Source: Ardenticatenaceae bacterium (GTDB lineage Bacteria > Chloroflexota > Anaerolineae > Promineifilales > Promineifilaceae). From it: a DNA stretch of 64,000 nt. Shown here piece after piece: positions 42,838 to 53,285 of the stretch. Under the pieces are notes generated by a model, which made no database searches, was not told the origin of the DNA, and saw only the letters and a program-made list of their open reading frames with translations. The stretch covers positions 17,645-81,644 of the forward strand of contig JASJCR010000013.1 in assembly GCA_030065875.1 (NCBI GenBank). Direction: 5' to 3'. Numbering within the stretch: position 1 is the first letter of the stretch; each line of letters starts with the position of its first letter. Made by a program: the position numbers and the translations under genes.

Positions 42838-44871
42838 TTGGAGAAGAAATATTTAACGAAGTGGCAGATTGCCGCGGCGGCCGTCGTGATTGTGGTGACT
42901 CTGGTGACCCGTTTTTGGCTGCTAGAGGAGCGTGTCCACACGCTGTGGGTAGATGAAGCGTGGTTTAGCCTCCGCGGTCTCGATGTTTTAAGTCGCGCTG
43001 ATCTGATCCCGCTGGAAAAACCGGATTTGGGGGTTGGCGATTCCCTTTTTCAGATTTATGCTGCGGCAGCCATGTCTTTGATTGGTGCCCCCGAACCTTT
43101 TTCGTCCCGCTACGCCTCGGCCGTGGCCGGCAGCGTGCTGGTGGGGATCTTCGCCTTTTTTTGGATACGGCTGTGGCGGCCGCAGCTGGGGCGCGAACCG
43201 GCCGTGTGGGCGGGGATCATCGGCTCGTTTATTTTGGCAACCACATTTACCACGATTCTGCACAGTCGTCATGGTTTGCAAATGTCGGCCAGCGTGGCCC
43301 TGTCCCTTCTCGTTTTCTGGTTTTTGTGGCGGTCGTTTTTTTACTTCAAAACCCGAGATGCGGTTCTTGTCGGGCTGGCTTTGGCGATTTCATTTACCAC
43401 CTATGAGGCGGCGTTGGCCCTGCCAATCGTGGTCACAGCCTTCGGGGCGGTGCGTTGGTGGTCAGCCAGAGAAGAAAGGAGTCAGAAGCGGCGCATTTTG
43501 CGTCAGATGGGGATCATGATCGGCAGCACGGTTTTGTTTTTTACCCCTCTAATCATTTTTTATGCCAATAATCCGGGCATTTTCCTCGGTCATGTTGTGC
43601 AAACGCAGGCGATGGTTAGTGAACAATCGGTGACGTTTACCGACCGCCTGACCGATTTGATTTTTTCGGCCGCCAACGGCATATGGGTGGTTTTCAACAG
43701 CTTCTTTTTTGTTGGTGATGGGGCCCTGGGACGCAATATTCCCGGTCGACACCTGTTTGATTGGTTTGTGGCCATTTGGATTGTGATCGGTGCGGGTTGG
43801 GTCGTACGCACGCAGTGGCGTCGGGCGGAAGGACAGCTGGTGGGGATATGGTTCGGCGTGATGATTTTACCGGCCGCTTTATCAAATACCCTGCCGGCCT
43901 TCTCGCGGATGCTGCCGGTTGTTCCCCTGTTGGCCGGGTTAGGGGGGATCGGTGTCGTGAAGACCTACCGATGGGTTCGTCAGCGTCAGCCCGGTCTGCT
44001 TAAGGCCGGCATCCCGCTTTTGCTGGCCGGTTTCATCTTCAGCGCGGCTTCTTCATGGCGTGATTATCATAGCTGGACCCAGGATCCGGCACTGTTTGAT
44101 AAATTTTATCAGGGAGCGCGCTATACTGCCGACCAGGCGATTGCCCTGGCCGCCGAATCTGAAAATCTGGTTTTGGTAACCAATCAATCCGGTGCTTTTA
44201 CCCGCTATCCCTTTGAACTGCTGCTTGATCCGGTTGGCATTACGACATTTGACGTCAACCCGACTTGTTTCCCCCACCCGGCCAAGGGAGAGAAAACAGT
44301 CTGGTATGGGGTCATTCACAACCTGGATTCGGTGACCCCACAAATATTGCGGCAAGAATATGGCGAATCGATTTTGGACAACAGCCAGGTAATTCTCCAC
44401 CCGCTTTATGGAGACGAATTTGCATCGTTTTATCCGCTCTCGGCGGCTGATCATTTTGTTCTTCCCCAAAATGAGTTTCAGGCCACCTTTGAGGATCAAA
44501 TTTTGCTGGCAGGGTATGATTTATCGGTAAAAAATAATCAATTGAATTTAAAAACGTACTGGCAGGGGAGTGGCGCTCTGCCATTTGAGGCGCTTCTGTT
44601 TATCCATATCGGTGAGGGTGACAACAGTGACCCTTTATTTGCCCAGGCAAACAGCGTGCTTTGCCCCGGATTTACAACGCCAGTTTGGCAGCCGGGATTG
44701 ATGATGGTTCACGAGATGGAAATTCCCTTACCGGCCGATCACGATTTAAGCGCTGCTGATATTCGGCTGGGCTTGATCCATCCTCAAACCGGTGATCGGC
44801 TGACGGTGACCTCATCAATGGGCCGAATTGAAAATAACCGCCTAATTTTGGCACCCTTTCCTGATTCATAA
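42838..44871 (+). CDS. GT39/PMT-like membrane glycosyltransferase
   Basis: This ~677-residue protein has an N-terminal membrane helix, 'TLWVDEAWFSLRGLDVL' (the acidic GT-C loop motif) and then about ten hydrophobic segments to residue ~410. A soluble beta-rich C-terminal part follows (residues ~440-680), as in the homologue in the purine cluster at 25783. 'aggagg' lies ten bases before TTG 42838, while the track's GTG 42829 is too close, so TTG is preferred. It probably moves sugars from polyprenyl phosphate to a surface polymer or protein. Confidence 0.78.
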   Translation: MEKKYLTKWQIAAAAVVIVVTLVTRFWLLEERVHTLWVDEAWFSLRGLDVLSRADLIPLEKPDLGVGDSLFQIYAAAAMSLIGAPEPFSSRYASAVAGSVLVGIFAFFWIRLWRPQLGREPAVWAGIIGSFILATTFTTILHSRHGLQMSASVALSLLVFWFLWRSFFYFKTRDAVLVGLALAISFTTYEAALALPIVVTAFGAVRWWSAREERSQKRRILRQMGIMIGSTVLFFTPLIIFYANNPGIFLGHVVQTQAMVSEQSVTFTDRLTDLIFSAANGIWVVFNSFFFVGDGALGRNIPGRHLFDWFVAIWIVIGAGWVVRTQWRRAEGQLVGIWFGVMILPAALSNTLPAFSRMLPVVPLLAGLGGIGVVKTYRWVRQRQPGLLKAGIPLLLAGFIFSAASSWRDYHSWTQDPALFDKFYQGARYTADQAIALAAESENLVLVTNQSGAFTRYPFELLLDPVGITTFDVNPTCFPHPAKGEKTVWYGVIHNLDSVTPQILRQEYGESILDNSQVILHPLYGDEFASFYPLSAADHFVLPQNEFQATFEDQILLAGYDLSVKNNQLNLKTYWQGSGALPFEALLFIHIGEGDNSDPLFAQANSVLCPGFTTPVWQPGLMMVHEMEIPLPADHDLSAADIRLGLIHPQTGDRLTVTSSMGRIENNRLILAPFPDS

Positions 44872-45197
44872 GCGCCGTGTTTTTTAACGCTTCATTCAAG
44901 TTGTTACCTCAAGTGGGTCAGAGGACAAAATTTAAAAACAAGATTTCACGAATGACACGAATTTTCCAGCTTAAACCAGAAAATCCTATTAATTCGTGTC
45001 ATCCTGGTTTTAAAAATGAATTGTGACTTACTTCATTGATTTGTCTCACAAATAATTTAAGTGATTTACAAGATCTTTTCTAAAAAAATTGTCCGCAGAT
45101 TACGCAGATTAGAGAGAGAAATCTGTGAAAATCCGTGTTAATCCGTGGCTTTTTTTAACAATTCTTTTTGTAAATTACCGAATCCGTAGCTAAAAAT
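44872..45197. other. Spacer with 'RTCCGCAGATT' repeats
   Basis: It holds 'attcgtgtcatcctggtttt' (about 44993-45012) and copy 1 of a ~110-base block (45065-45177) listed separately. I see no gene. Confidence 0.75.
45065..45177. repeat. ~110-bp duplicated intergenic block, copy 1
   Basis: 'ttacaagatcttttct', 'gtccgcagatt.cgcagatt', 'gagaaatctgtgaaaat' and 'gtggctttttttaacaattc' occur in the same order at 46911-47033. Each copy lies just upstream of a gene for an exported protein. Confidence 0.85.
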
Positions 45198-46700
45198 ATG
45201 AGATCGCTATTAACCCCTCCCCGTCGTATCGCCTTGGCGATTGTGGTTGTATTCATGGTCATCGGGCACGCCATGCTTCGCTACTCCCGCCCTCTGCATC
45301 TCAATCTCGATGATTTGCATACCGTACATCGCTTTTATCTCACCCGGTCAGAGGTCAGTATTCGCCTCGATTATGCAGAATTTGACGACAATGGGCCGGT
45401 TCTTTTGACGGTCTACCGGGAAAGCGAAAATTTGGGCGAAATTGAAGCGAATTATAACTACGACTTTTTTAGCCGAGAGCCGGCCGGGTGGGTGCATTAC
45501 TGGTGGATGGATGGGGATCTGTGGCCGGATGTCGTTATTTTGCCCAACGATGTCACCCAAAGCTGCTACGTGGTTTTGAGCCAAACCAACGAGCTGCAAA
45601 CGTGTGACGGCCGCAGCTCCACGGCCGAAGTGTCGCTCGATCAGCAAATTCCGACCCCGCCCGCCACCGCCCAGGCAACTTCAACGCCAGTGCTGAATCC
45701 CTCACCATCTTCCACGCCGGAATCAAATCCGACGGCCACCCCCACAAACGTATCCGAGCCGGTGCCCACCGCCACCCCAGACCCGCTTCTTCCGTTTACG
45801 CTGGCCGGTCTGCAGGCCGATACCTACCCGGCCGGTCAAATTCTTGTGACGGAAATTGTGGAGCAAACGGCCGCCTACACCCACAGTGCCATCACCTATC
45901 AGAGCGATGGCCTGACGATCACCGGTCGCCTGCATTTGCCGGCCGGAGAAGGGCCGTTCCCGGTCATTATTCTCATCCACGGCTACATGCCGCGCGAAGA
46001 GTACCGGTCGGGTTGGGGAACGTGGCAGTCGGCCGCCTACTTTGCTGAACACGGGTACATCGCCATCGCCCCCGATTTGCGCAGCTGGGGCGGCTCTGAG
46101 AGTGGACCCAGCCTCTTTCAAACCGGCCTGGTTCGCGACGTGCTGTATTTGATCAGCGCGATCGAGTCACTTCCGCAGGCCGACCCCTCCCGCGTGGGGC
46201 TGTGGGGTCACAGCATGGGTGGGGGGATCGCCACCAAGGCGGTGATTGTCGATTCACGTATTTCTGCGGCGGTTCTGTACGCACCGAACAGCGCAAACGA
46301 TGCCGATTTGTTGGGCCGCTGGGGGGCCGCCTGCCGACCGGGGCAGGTGGAAACGGCCGAGGATATTTGCAACCCGTCAGAGATTCTACCGGCCTCTCCA
46401 GAATTGATCGATGCTTACTATTCGGCCGCGGCTGATCCCCAAAAGCTGCAGGGGATCGCCCCGATCTATCATCTGGATAAAATTCAGGTGCCGCTGCACA
46501 TTCATATCGGCAGTGAGGATGGGCAAACCATCAACGGCACACCTCCTGAGTGGTCAGCCGCGCTGGCGGAGGGGTTAGAGGCGGCCGGGAGGGATTTTGA
46601 GCGGTTTGTCTACGAGGGGCAGGGGCATTTTTTGACCGGGGAGAGCTGGTTGTTGATGATGGAGCGTTCACTCGCTCTTTTTGATCAGACGCTCAAATAA
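45198..46700 (+). CDS. Membrane-anchored alpha/beta hydrolase (dienelactone-hydrolase / prolyl-oligopeptidase-like)
   Basis: The protein begins with a basic segment and one membrane helix (IALAIVVVFMVIGHAML), then a ~100-residue beta region and a Pro/Thr-rich linker (~residues 150-195). The hydrolase domain follows with 'ILIHGYMPREEY', nucleophile 'GHSMGGG', an acid in 'GSEDGQTI' and a His in 'EGQGHF'. It therefore faces the outside. The likely activity is ester or peptide hydrolysis. Repeats fill both flanks, and no Shine-Dalgarno is visible. Confidence 0.85.
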   Translation: MRSLLTPPRRIALAIVVVFMVIGHAMLRYSRPLHLNLDDLHTVHRFYLTRSEVSIRLDYAEFDDNGPVLLTVYRESENLGEIEANYNYDFFSREPAGWVHYWWMDGDLWPDVVILPNDVTQSCYVVLSQTNELQTCDGRSSTAEVSLDQQIPTPPATAQATSTPVLNPSPSSTPESNPTATPTNVSEPVPTATPDPLLPFTLAGLQADTYPAGQILVTEIVEQTAAYTHSAITYQSDGLTITGRLHLPAGEGPFPVIILIHGYMPREEYRSGWGTWQSAAYFAEHGYIAIAPDLRSWGGSESGPSLFQTGLVRDVLYLISAIESLPQADPSRVGLWGHSMGGGIATKAVIVDSRISAAVLYAPNSANDADLLGRWGAACRPGQVETAEDICNPSEILPASPELIDAYYSAAADPQKLQGIAPIYHLDKIQVPLHIHIGSEDGQTINGTPPEWSAALAEGLEAAGRDFERFVYEGQGHFLTGESWLLMMERSLALFDQTLK

Positions 46701-47134
46701 AGATAGAAACCGCCCTCTAATTTAGCGTATAATAATCGTAGAGCCACCATCTAAGAGAGATCGAGCAGCAGAAACCCGCCTTTGCTATCATATTTTTATC
46801 AATAATTAATCCACCTTTCCCTTGGTTGCGACATGGTGCGATTTACAAAGGAATTGCAAAAAAAGCCACCGAATTTCGCGAATTTCACGAATTTTTCCAC
46901 CTTAGGTAAGTTACAAAATATTTTCTGAAATAAGGTGTCCGCAGATTGCGCAGATTTTCACAGATTAGAGGGAGAAATCTGTGAAAATTCGTGTTAATCC
47001 GTGGCTTTTTTTAACAATTCTTTTTGTAAACTACGTAAAGAGATAATCCTTTAAATTCGTGTCATCCTGATTTTAAAAATTCAAGTGAGATGCACTTATT
47101 TTGGTGCATTGATAGGTTTGAGAAGGTGTATACA
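46701..47134. other. Spacer before the A2M gene
   Basis: It carries 'gaatttcgcgaatttcacga' words, copy 2 of the duplicated block (46911-47033) and a second 'attcgtgtcatcctgatttt' (about 47055-47074). I see no gene. Confidence 0.7.
46911..47033. repeat. ~110-bp duplicated intergenic block, copy 2
   Basis: Nearly the same as 45065-45177 but with an extra 'cacagatt' insertion. Shared parts include 'gtggctttttttaacaattc'. Confidence 0.85.
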
Positions 47135-50100
47135 ATGTACGGCGTTGACAAACAAATTAAAAAGTTACGCGGCCGGTTATTGACAGCGGCCTTGTTTTGG
47201 TTTCTGCTTTTATCGATTGGGGTGGCCTGTCAGGGAGATCAACCCCCAGACCCAACCGAAACGATCAGCGAAGAGGCAATTGACCTGGTTGAAGAGATTC
47301 CGGAAGAAGGGATCGATGACGGTAGTGAAGCTGCTCCGGAGGAAAATGAGGTCGATTTTGAACCCCAGGTGCCGTTAACGGCCGAATTGGCCGGCTCAGA
47401 GCAGCTCGACGCCTTCCCCGCCTATGGCCGCCTGGTGGTCGAGTTTAACGAGACGATGGATGTGGGTAGTCCCCTACAACCGCTCATAATTGTGCCTTCC
47501 GTGGCCGGAACTTTTTCCTGGCAAGAAGATGGCCACACGGTTGAATTTTCTCCAGAAAGAAATTTAGGCTTTGAAAAAGAGTATGAGGTCCGCGTAAACC
47601 CCATGCTCAAAACCGTTGCCGGCGAAACCGTTGGGGAACTACCCGGGTGGACTTTAACGACCACAACCGGGCCAAAACTGCTGCGAGTGAGCCCCACCAG
47701 CACCCTCATCAAAGAAAATCAGCCGCAGATTCAGCTGATTTTTTCCCAACCGGTTGATTATCAAAGCGTCATCGATGCGGTTTTCACCGATCCCCCCCTT
47801 GACTTTGAAGTGATTAGCGTGGATGACGAAGACACAGTGTTTCAACTCGCTTTGCAAGAGGGGATGGAGAGCGATCAAAATTACATCTTTTTTGTCGAAC
47901 CGCAAATCAAAACGACGGCCGGAATCCCCCTGAATATTTCACGGTCCTGGGAATACACCCTGGCGCCGCTGATCCAGCGGGTGAGCGTACCCGATGAGGC
48001 GCATGCGGACCGGCCGCTGACCGTGTACTTTAACTATGCCATCGATGAGGCTGAGTTGGAGGATGCTTTTGTGGTGGAGCCGGCCGTGGCGGGAGAAATC
48101 ACGATGTCCGGCACCCAGACCGCCGTATTTACCCCGATCAGCGGGTGGGCATCGCGGACGGAATACTCCTTCAGGCTGGAGGACTCGCTGGAAACGAAAA
48201 ACGGCATTCTCTTTGAGCCGCCTCCGCCTTTGTCCTTTGGAGATTTGCCGGTCATTGTGGATGCCGCACCTAGAGGGGAACGTGCAAACCCAACCGGCCT
48301 GATTGTTATCACATTTGACCGGCCGATGGATAAAAGCGCAACCGAATCCCAATTCAATATATCCCCCGAGCTTTCCGGCCAGATTACCTGGGAAGGGGAA
48401 GCCAAAATGGTTTTTGAGCCGGAAGAGCGGTTTATGGCCCACTACACTGAATATACGGTCTCATTGCGCGAAGCATTTTCAGCAGAGGGAGAACAGCTCC
48501 TAGACCAGCCGTATACCTGGAATTTTCGCACCCAATCTTTTGAGGTTCAGGGAGGATTTGGTTGGGGACCCAATATTCAGCAGCTTCAGGCGGATGGGCC
48601 TCGATCGGTGCAATTTTTTGTCGACCTTCCCCTGGGATCGGAGACCGAATTTGAATTATTGGGCCTCAACCAGGCCCAATTTATCGAGCGTTACTCATCC
48701 GGCTTTCGCGGTGTAGCTGGGTATGACAAAAAACTCATTTCTTTGCAGGGAACCACGCCGGTAACCACCTGGTCTCATACCGTAGTCGAATCACCTGTTG
48801 AATATGGCAATGTACAGGAAACAAATATCCCAGGCGATATCCCAACCGGTCTCTATATTCTCAATTTGCGCATCAATGATCTCCTCACAGATCAACTTCT
48901 GGTGACGATTGGTGAGCAGACGATGACCGTCAAACGAGGTGACGCCCAGCTCACGACCTGGGTGTCAGACTTCTCGGGCAACAACCTGCCGGATACGCCG
49001 GTTTTCATCGTTGACCGCAGCGGGCAGGAAATCGCCAGCGGCCGCACGGATAGCAATGGCGTCTATATCGTAGATTTGGAAGGGGTCAACGTTGAGCCCT
49101 TAATGGTTATTGCCGGCGAAGAAGAGAATCAACTTGTTACCGGACTGACATACGAATGGCGATCGAGCCAGGGGTCACGCCGGTGGTGGGAACCTGAGAC
49201 CGTTATCAATGATTTTGCCGCTCATGTTTACACCAACCGGCCGATTTATAAGCCCGGGGAGACGGTATTTTACAAGGCGATCATCCGCCTTGATGATGAT
49301 GCGGTTCTCGATATGGTTCCGGCCGATACGCCGGTTACCGTGCGTCTGCGTGATGCGCGCAACAACGTCGTTTTGACCCAGGAGCGAACGACCAATTCTT
49401 TTGGTTCAATTAACGGCGATTTTCAGCTGGCGGATGGCGCGATGAGCGGCGAATACGTCGTAGAAATTGATATTGATGGTGAGCGTCACAGCGGCCGTTT
49501 TTCCGTACAGGATTACCGCAAACCGGAGTACAGCGTCGAGGTCACAGCGTCCGCCGAGCGCCTGGTGAGCGGGCAGGAAGTAGAATTGACCATCGACAGC
49601 CAATACTTTTTTGGCGAGCCGGTGGCTGAGGCTCAGGTGAGCATCCAGCAGCTTGAAACTTATCGTTATTACGATTGGGAGACGGGACGGAGCCTGGAAA
49701 ATTGGGCTTCATTTGACGGCAGCCCCATAGAAGGCCGCACAGATGAAAACGGCCTTCTTACCATCTCGGTCCCGGTGCGAACCGTATCGGAACAAAATAA
49801 CGGTTCTTACTACACTTCCGGTTTCCGCTGGATCGATCGGGTTTTTCAAGCCACGGTAGAAGACGGCAGCGGTCAATCAACGGCCGGCAGCGTGCGGGTA
49901 CGCGTGTATGAGAATGCGGAAGGGGTTTCGTTAAGCACAAATGGCTATTTGCACCAGCCGGACAACCCGGTTCCGATGACTGCTGTGGTCACCGATTATC
50001 AGGATAAACCGGTCGTCGGCCGTGAACTGCGGTTTACTCTTTCTCGCTGGGATCGATCCTCTCGCGAGTACAGCGATGTGCGCCAAACGTGGACGGCAAC

Positions 50101-52999
50101 GACCGACAGCCAGGGCTCCGCTAGAATTGATGGTGTGGTGCAAGAAGAAGGGTCTTACCGGCTGAGGGTTTCTGGTATCGATGCGGCCGGCCACAGCTTC
50201 TCCTATTCGCGCTGGATTTATGTTTACAGCGGCCGCAGCCGGTGGTTCGGGCGGCAAAATCAGGATGGGTTTAACCTTCAAGCCGATCAGGAAACCTATG
50301 CGCCTGGAGACACTGCTCAATTAATTATCGAATCTCCGGTTAGCGGTCCGGCCCTGCTGATGGTTGAGCGCGGGTCTGTCCGCCGCGTGCAGTCGATCGT
50401 GTTGGAAAGCCCGGTGACGACAATAGAACTGCCGATCATAGAAAGTGATGGCCCCAATATTTACGTGTCGATCAACACCTGGGAGCCACAAGAGATCGTT
50501 TTGGAGGCAGATACCTATTACAGTCTTTCTGACAGCCGGCTGTTGTCGAATAAAATTGAGCTCAAAGTGCCGGTGACCGACAAACAGCTAGAGGTTGTCG
50601 TGCAGGCTGATCGTGAAACATACGCTCCGGGTGACGAAGCCGAGATTACGGTGCGCGTCACCAATCAAAAAGGTGAGCCGGTGTCGGCCGAGCTGTCGCT
50701 GGCGATGGTTGATGAAGCGCTATTTGCCCTGGCGGATGATCTCAACGGACCGATGTTTGACAGCTTTTACTTCGATCGCAAGCACCTTATCGATACTTTT
50801 AACGCTCTTCACCCGTCCCGCTATCTGGGGTTTGGCGGCCGTGGGGGTGGTGGTAATGGCGGCATTTCCGGTCAGGCGCTGCGCATCGATTTTCCCGACG
50901 CGGTGATTTGGGAACCGGTTTTGCAAACTGATGCCAACGGGGAAGCGGTGGTCAAGGTTACCATTCCCGACAGCTTAACTACCTGGCGCCTAACCGCCAA
51001 AGCGTTTACCGCCGATACCCAGGTGGGTGAGGGGATTGCCAAAGTGATCGTGCGGCGCGATATTGTGGTGCGGCCGTTCCTGCCGGATGGGTTAACGGCC
51101 GGAGACCGGGTGGTGCTTTCCGCCATGATCCAGAATTTTAGCGATCAGCCTCAGACGCTGGACGTCACCATCAATTCTGAAAATGGTCGTCTGGTGGTGG
51201 TTGATGATTCGCTGCAAACCATCACCCTCGATCCGAATCAATCGCAAATCGTGGGCTGGCAGCTAACGGCTGAAGTGGCCGGTCGAGGTGAAATTACGAT
51301 TGAGGCCGGCCTTGATGGTGTCCGGCAAGACGGGGTCCGCCTGCCGCTTGACGTCCGGCCGCTGGCGGTGCTCGATCAGCAAAGTGAAACCGGCACGTTT
51401 ATTGGGGAAAAAGAAGTCGCCTTTGAATGGTCGGGCGAATCTCTGGAGCAAAGTTCGGTTCAAATCGACCTCAGCCGTTCCGTTGCCGGAACGCTGCTCG
51501 AAGGGCTCGAATATTTAACCGGCTTCCCCTATGGGTGTGTCGAACAGACGATGAGCCGGGCTCTGCCCAACGCCGTCGTCGGCCGCGTTTTTAACCAGCT
51601 GGGGGTGAGTAATCCCACCATGAGTGCGGATCTCCCGGCCCAAATCAACGCCGGCATTCAGCGCCTCTATGGGTATCAACACCAGGATGGCGGCTGGGGA
51701 TGGTGGTATGATGATGCCTCAGATGATTATCAAACCGCCTGGGTTATTTTTGGCCTGGTCAACACCCGTGAAGCCGGTTATGAGGTTGATGAACAGGTCA
51801 TCGGCCGCGGTGTAGCGTGGTTGGGTGATAATCTCGATACGTTTGATTCGCGGACCAGGGCATTTGCTCTTTACAGCATGGCGATATCCGGAGTTGAGTC
51901 GGTAGACCGGTATTCTCAAGACAATTATCAGGAAGTAGCCCGTGAGGCGGCCTTGGCTCTTTTGGAAGACCGCAGTTTAACCGATGCGTTTAGTCAGACC
52001 GCCCTGATTTTGACCCTGTGGGAGTTGGGAGAAGAAGAGCTGGCTGGTCAGCGGTTGGCCAATCTGGCTGATGAGGCCCGCACCAATGCGGATGGGCAGG
52101 TGTTCTGGCTGGCTTCCGATCAGGACGGGGCTTACTATCGCAAAACGATGGCCTCGACGGTGCGGTCAACCGCATTCGCCCTAAGCGCTTTTAGCAAAAT
52201 TGATCCTCAAAATGAGCTGATCCCGGGCATGGTTGAATATCTCATGGATAAACGGACCCCAAGAGGTTGGGGGACAACCAATGAAACCGCATTTACCATT
52301 ATCGGTTTGACCGATCATCTGCTGGCCACCAGCTTCCGCGATGCGGATACGGCCACCGGATATGAGCTGCTTTTAAACGGCGTAATCGTCGCAGAAGGGC
52401 TTCTAGGTCGCGGTGAACCGGCCGTCACCATAGAGATCCCGGCCGAAGAGCTGGAAAGTGGGCTGAATACGCTGGTCATGCGTCAGACAAGCGACAACCC
52501 CCTGTTCTTTGCCGTCAACCGGAGACAGTTTGTAGCTGAAAGTGAAATTGAAGCGGCCGGGGCGATTACGATTGATCGGCAATATCTCGATCTTGATGGC
52601 CAACCAATCGGTGAAGATGAGCTTTTGATCAATGACTATGTCGTGGTAGAGCTGGAGGTTAGATACGGTGAGACGCTCTCTTACGTCATCATCGAAGACA
52701 AGCTGCCGGCCGGTCTGGAGGCGCTAAATGAAGGGCTCAATACAACCAGCTACGTCCCTTACTTTGGATATGAGGAAAACCCGAATTATCAGGTAATCGG
52801 TTATAACCATAAGGATATCCAGGACGGGCGAGTGAGTTTCTTTATTACCGAGATGGCGGCCGGCAAAAAAGTGATTCGCTATACGGCGCGGGTGACTCAT
52901 GCGGGGACATTTGTAGCTCTGCCGGCCGAAGTTTATCCGATGTATGATGAGGCCACGTGGGGTCGATCAGCCAGCAATGTCCTGGTGGTCAAGGAGTAG
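47135..52999 (+). CDS. Bacterial alpha-2-macroglobulin with thioester
   Basis: This ~1954-residue protein has an N-terminal signal with a weak lipobox (SIGVAC) and an acidic linker. It then has Ig-like Big_5 domains, MG domains ('VYTNRPIYKPGETVFYKAIIR', 'YAPGDEAEITVRVTNQKGEPV'), a glycine-rich loop 'GGRGGGGNGGISG' near residue 1245 and the A2M thioester region 'PYGCVEQTMSRALPN' at ~1467 (CxEQ). An alpha-alpha toroid TED and a receptor-like C-terminal domain follow. The ATG at 47135 has 'aaggtg' upstream. A2Ms trap proteases and protect the cell surface. The usual partner PbpC is not adjacent. Confidence 0.93.
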   Translation: MYGVDKQIKKLRGRLLTAALFWFLLLSIGVACQGDQPPDPTETISEEAIDLVEEIPEEGIDDGSEAAPEENEVDFEPQVPLTAELAGSEQLDAFPAYGRLVVEFNETMDVGSPLQPLIIVPSVAGTFSWQEDGHTVEFSPERNLGFEKEYEVRVNPMLKTVAGETVGELPGWTLTTTTGPKLLRVSPTSTLIKENQPQIQLIFSQPVDYQSVIDAVFTDPPLDFEVISVDDEDTVFQLALQEGMESDQNYIFFVEPQIKTTAGIPLNISRSWEYTLAPLIQRVSVPDEAHADRPLTVYFNYAIDEAELEDAFVVEPAVAGEITMSGTQTAVFTPISGWASRTEYSFRLEDSLETKNGILFEPPPPLSFGDLPVIVDAAPRGERANPTGLIVITFDRPMDKSATESQFNISPELSGQITWEGEAKMVFEPEERFMAHYTEYTVSLREAFSAEGEQLLDQPYTWNFRTQSFEVQGGFGWGPNIQQLQADGPRSVQFFVDLPLGSETEFELLGLNQAQFIERYSSGFRGVAGYDKKLISLQGTTPVTTWSHTVVESPVEYGNVQETNIPGDIPTGLYILNLRINDLLTDQLLVTIGEQTMTVKRGDAQLTTWVSDFSGNNLPDTPVFIVDRSGQEIASGRTDSNGVYIVDLEGVNVEPLMVIAGEEENQLVTGLTYEWRSSQGSRRWWEPETVINDFAAHVYTNRPIYKPGETVFYKAIIRLDDDAVLDMVPADTPVTVRLRDARNNVVLTQERTTNSFGSINGDFQLADGAMSGEYVVEIDIDGERHSGRFSVQDYRKPEYSVEVTASAERLVSGQEVELTIDSQYFFGEPVAEAQVSIQQLETYRYYDWETGRSLENWASFDGSPIEGRTDENGLLTISVPVRTVSEQNNGSYYTSGFRWIDRVFQATVEDGSGQSTAGSVRVRVYENAEGVSLSTNGYLHQPDNPVPMTAVVTDYQDKPVVGRELRFTLSRWDRSSREYSDVRQTWTATTDSQGSARIDGVVQEEGSYRLRVSGIDAAGHSFSYSRWIYVYSGRSRWFGRQNQDGFNLQADQETYAPGDTAQLIIESPVSGPALLMVERGSVRRVQSIVLESPVTTIELPIIESDGPNIYVSINTWEPQEIVLEADTYYSLSDSRLLSNKIELKVPVTDKQLEVVVQADRETYAPGDEAEITVRVTNQKGEPVSAELSLAMVDEALFALADDLNGPMFDSFYFDRKHLIDTFNALHPSRYLGFGGRGGGGNGGISGQALRIDFPDAVIWEPVLQTDANGEAVVKVTIPDSLTTWRLTAKAFTADTQVGEGIAKVIVRRDIVVRPFLPDGLTAGDRVVLSAMIQNFSDQPQTLDVTINSENGRLVVVDDSLQTITLDPNQSQIVGWQLTAEVAGRGEITIEAGLDGVRQDGVRLPLDVRPLAVLDQQSETGTFIGEKEVAFEWSGESLEQSSVQIDLSRSVAGTLLEGLEYLTGFPYGCVEQTMSRALPNAVVGRVFNQLGVSNPTMSADLPAQINAGIQRLYGYQHQDGGWGWWYDDASDDYQTAWVIFGLVNTREAGYEVDEQVIGRGVAWLGDNLDTFDSRTRAFALYSMAISGVESVDRYSQDNYQEVAREAALALLEDRSLTDAFSQTALILTLWELGEEELAGQRLANLADEARTNADGQVFWLASDQDGAYYRKTMASTVRSTAFALSAFSKIDPQNELIPGMVEYLMDKRTPRGWGTTNETAFTIIGLTDHLLATSFRDADTATGYELLLNGVIVAEGLLGRGEPAVTIEIPAEELESGLNTLVMRQTSDNPLFFAVNRRQFVAESEIEAAGAITIDRQYLDLDGQPIGEDELLINDYVVVELEVRYGETLSYVIIEDKLPAGLEALNEGLNTTSYVPYFGYEENPNYQVIGYNHKDIQDGRVSFFITEMAAGKKVIRYTARVTHAGTFVALPAEVYPMYDEATWGRSASNVLVVKE

Positions 53000-53285
53000 T
53001 GATTTAATTCCCCCTCATACCAGGAGGGGGTTGACAGGGAAAAATTCCGTTCTCAAACGTCTGAAAACCCCCTGCCCGACACGGGGAGGTAGATTGGACC
53101 AATCTCCAAGATTGGTCCAATCTGAGAACCAACATGGGAGGGGAATTTTGTAGAGCCTAATAGAGTTTCCCCCTTTTATTAAGCGACCTTTCCGAGAAAG
53201 TGTTTAAATCACAAGGTGCAGATGACCCAATCTCTCATTATTGGTAACATATCATCATTCCACAATTCCAGAGCGGGTGAAAGAT
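53000..53285. other. Spacer after A2M gene with microrepeats
   Basis: Contains 'ccccctcataccaggagggg', 'accccctgcccgacacgggg' and the 33-base hairpin at 53092. No gene is seen. Confidence 0.65.
53092..53124. repeat. 33-bp hairpin, 15-bp perfect arms
   Basis: Arms 'agattggaccaatct' and 'agattggtccaatct' are exact reverse complements over a 3-base loop (cca). It lies downstream of the A2M gene and could end its mRNA, although no T-run follows. The core resembles the hairpin before purL. Confidence 0.8.
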
